DNA from: Planctomycetota bacterium
Lineage (GTDB): Bacteria; Planctomycetota; UBA1135
NCBI GenBank assembly: GCA_027021325.1
Contig: JALUUN010000626.1
Location: 1 to 5,965 of the forward strand
DNA: 5,965 nt
Direction of reading: 5' to 3'
In this document: in pieces, positions 5,836 through 5,965 of the stretch
Numbering within the stretch: position 1 is the first letter of the stretch
How the letters are laid out: each line of letters opens with the position of its first letter
Program-made: the position numbers and the translations under genes
The notes under the pieces: generated by a model
What the model saw: the letters and a program-made list of their open reading frames with translations, nothing else
Told to the model about the DNA's origin: nothing
The model's database searches: none

Positions 5836-5965
5836 AAGCCGTCGTCTCCGGGAAAGGGCACCGCCTCCAGCTCCGGCCGCTCGCCGTAGTACCCGCCGCC
5901 CTCGCCGTAGCCCGTGCTGGCCTCGCGGAAGACCAGGGCGCCGACCAAGGCCGCCTGCAGGAGGT
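5832..5965 (-). CDS. C-terminal end of an unrecognised gene (partial)
   Basis: The last 43 codons of a leftward gene that continues past the right edge. It is too short for the usual ORF cut-off, but 41 of 43 codons end in G or C, the same strong bias as its neighbours, and the frame is open to the edge. The peptide starts LLQAALVGALVFREAS, which could be the end of a hydrophobic helix, then has a Gly/Tyr-rich stretch (GYGEGGGYYGER) and ends in the acidic tail PFPGDDGF. I do not recognise the family. A membrane protein or a soluble protein with a flexible tail are both possible. Confidence 0.7.
   Translation of the reverse strand, partial: LLQAALVGALVFREASTGYGEGGGYYGERPELEAVPFPGDDGF

Noticed and set aside
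1..5965. RNA genes, CRISPR repeats, insertion sequences, attachment sites, rho-independent terminators
   Set aside because: No tRNA/rRNA-like segment, spaced direct repeats, transposase motif or hairpin followed by a T-run was seen; GC-rich inverted repeats inside genes are expected by chance at this composition.

Overview
The window is a compact, very GC-rich bacterial segment (roughly 70% GC by eye, almost every codon ending in G or C). It holds four genes reading rightward and the end of one gene reading leftward. No RNA gene, CRISPR array, insertion sequence or origin was seen. Taxonomy cannot be fixed from this sequence. The high GC, a large propeller-type sensor kinase with added PAS domains, and an EgtD homologue would suit Acidobacteriota or a similar GC-rich lineage with many sensor kinases; that is an impression, not a result.

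Layout. Positions 2-337 are the last third of EgtD, the histidine methyltransferase of ergothioneine synthesis; its start is outside the window. Positions 353-4246 encode one 1297-residue membrane sensor histidine kinase: signal peptide, about fourteen beta-propeller blades outside the membrane, a Y_Y_Y-like domain, a seven-proline stretch, one transmembrane helix, two PAS domains, and an intact HisKA/HATPase core. Positions 4259-4900 encode a small FMN nitroreductase-family protein whose layout resembles iodotyrosine deiodinase. Positions 4906-5835 encode a class II-like histone deacetylase/acetylpolyamine amidohydrolase-family enzyme with its zinc site intact. Positions 5832-5965 (minus strand) are the last 43 codons of an unrecognised gene, converging on the deacetylase and sharing its CTAG stop.

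The four rightward genes are separated by only 15, 12 and 5 bases, so they look like one transcription unit, although nothing in their functions forces a common pathway. EgtD implies thiol/redox protection and the nitroreductase an FMN redox step. The deacetylase would remove acyl groups from a protein or a small amine, and the kinase would bring an extracellular signal, perhaps a carbohydrate, across the inner membrane. No response regulator is encoded here, so the kinase output is unknown.

The most notable item is the kinase. Its sensor resembles the fourteen-blade double propeller of Bacteroidetes hybrid two-component (HTCS) proteins, but the usual receiver and DNA-binding domains are absent and two PAS domains sit between membrane and kinase. 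No clearly new multi-gene system was found.
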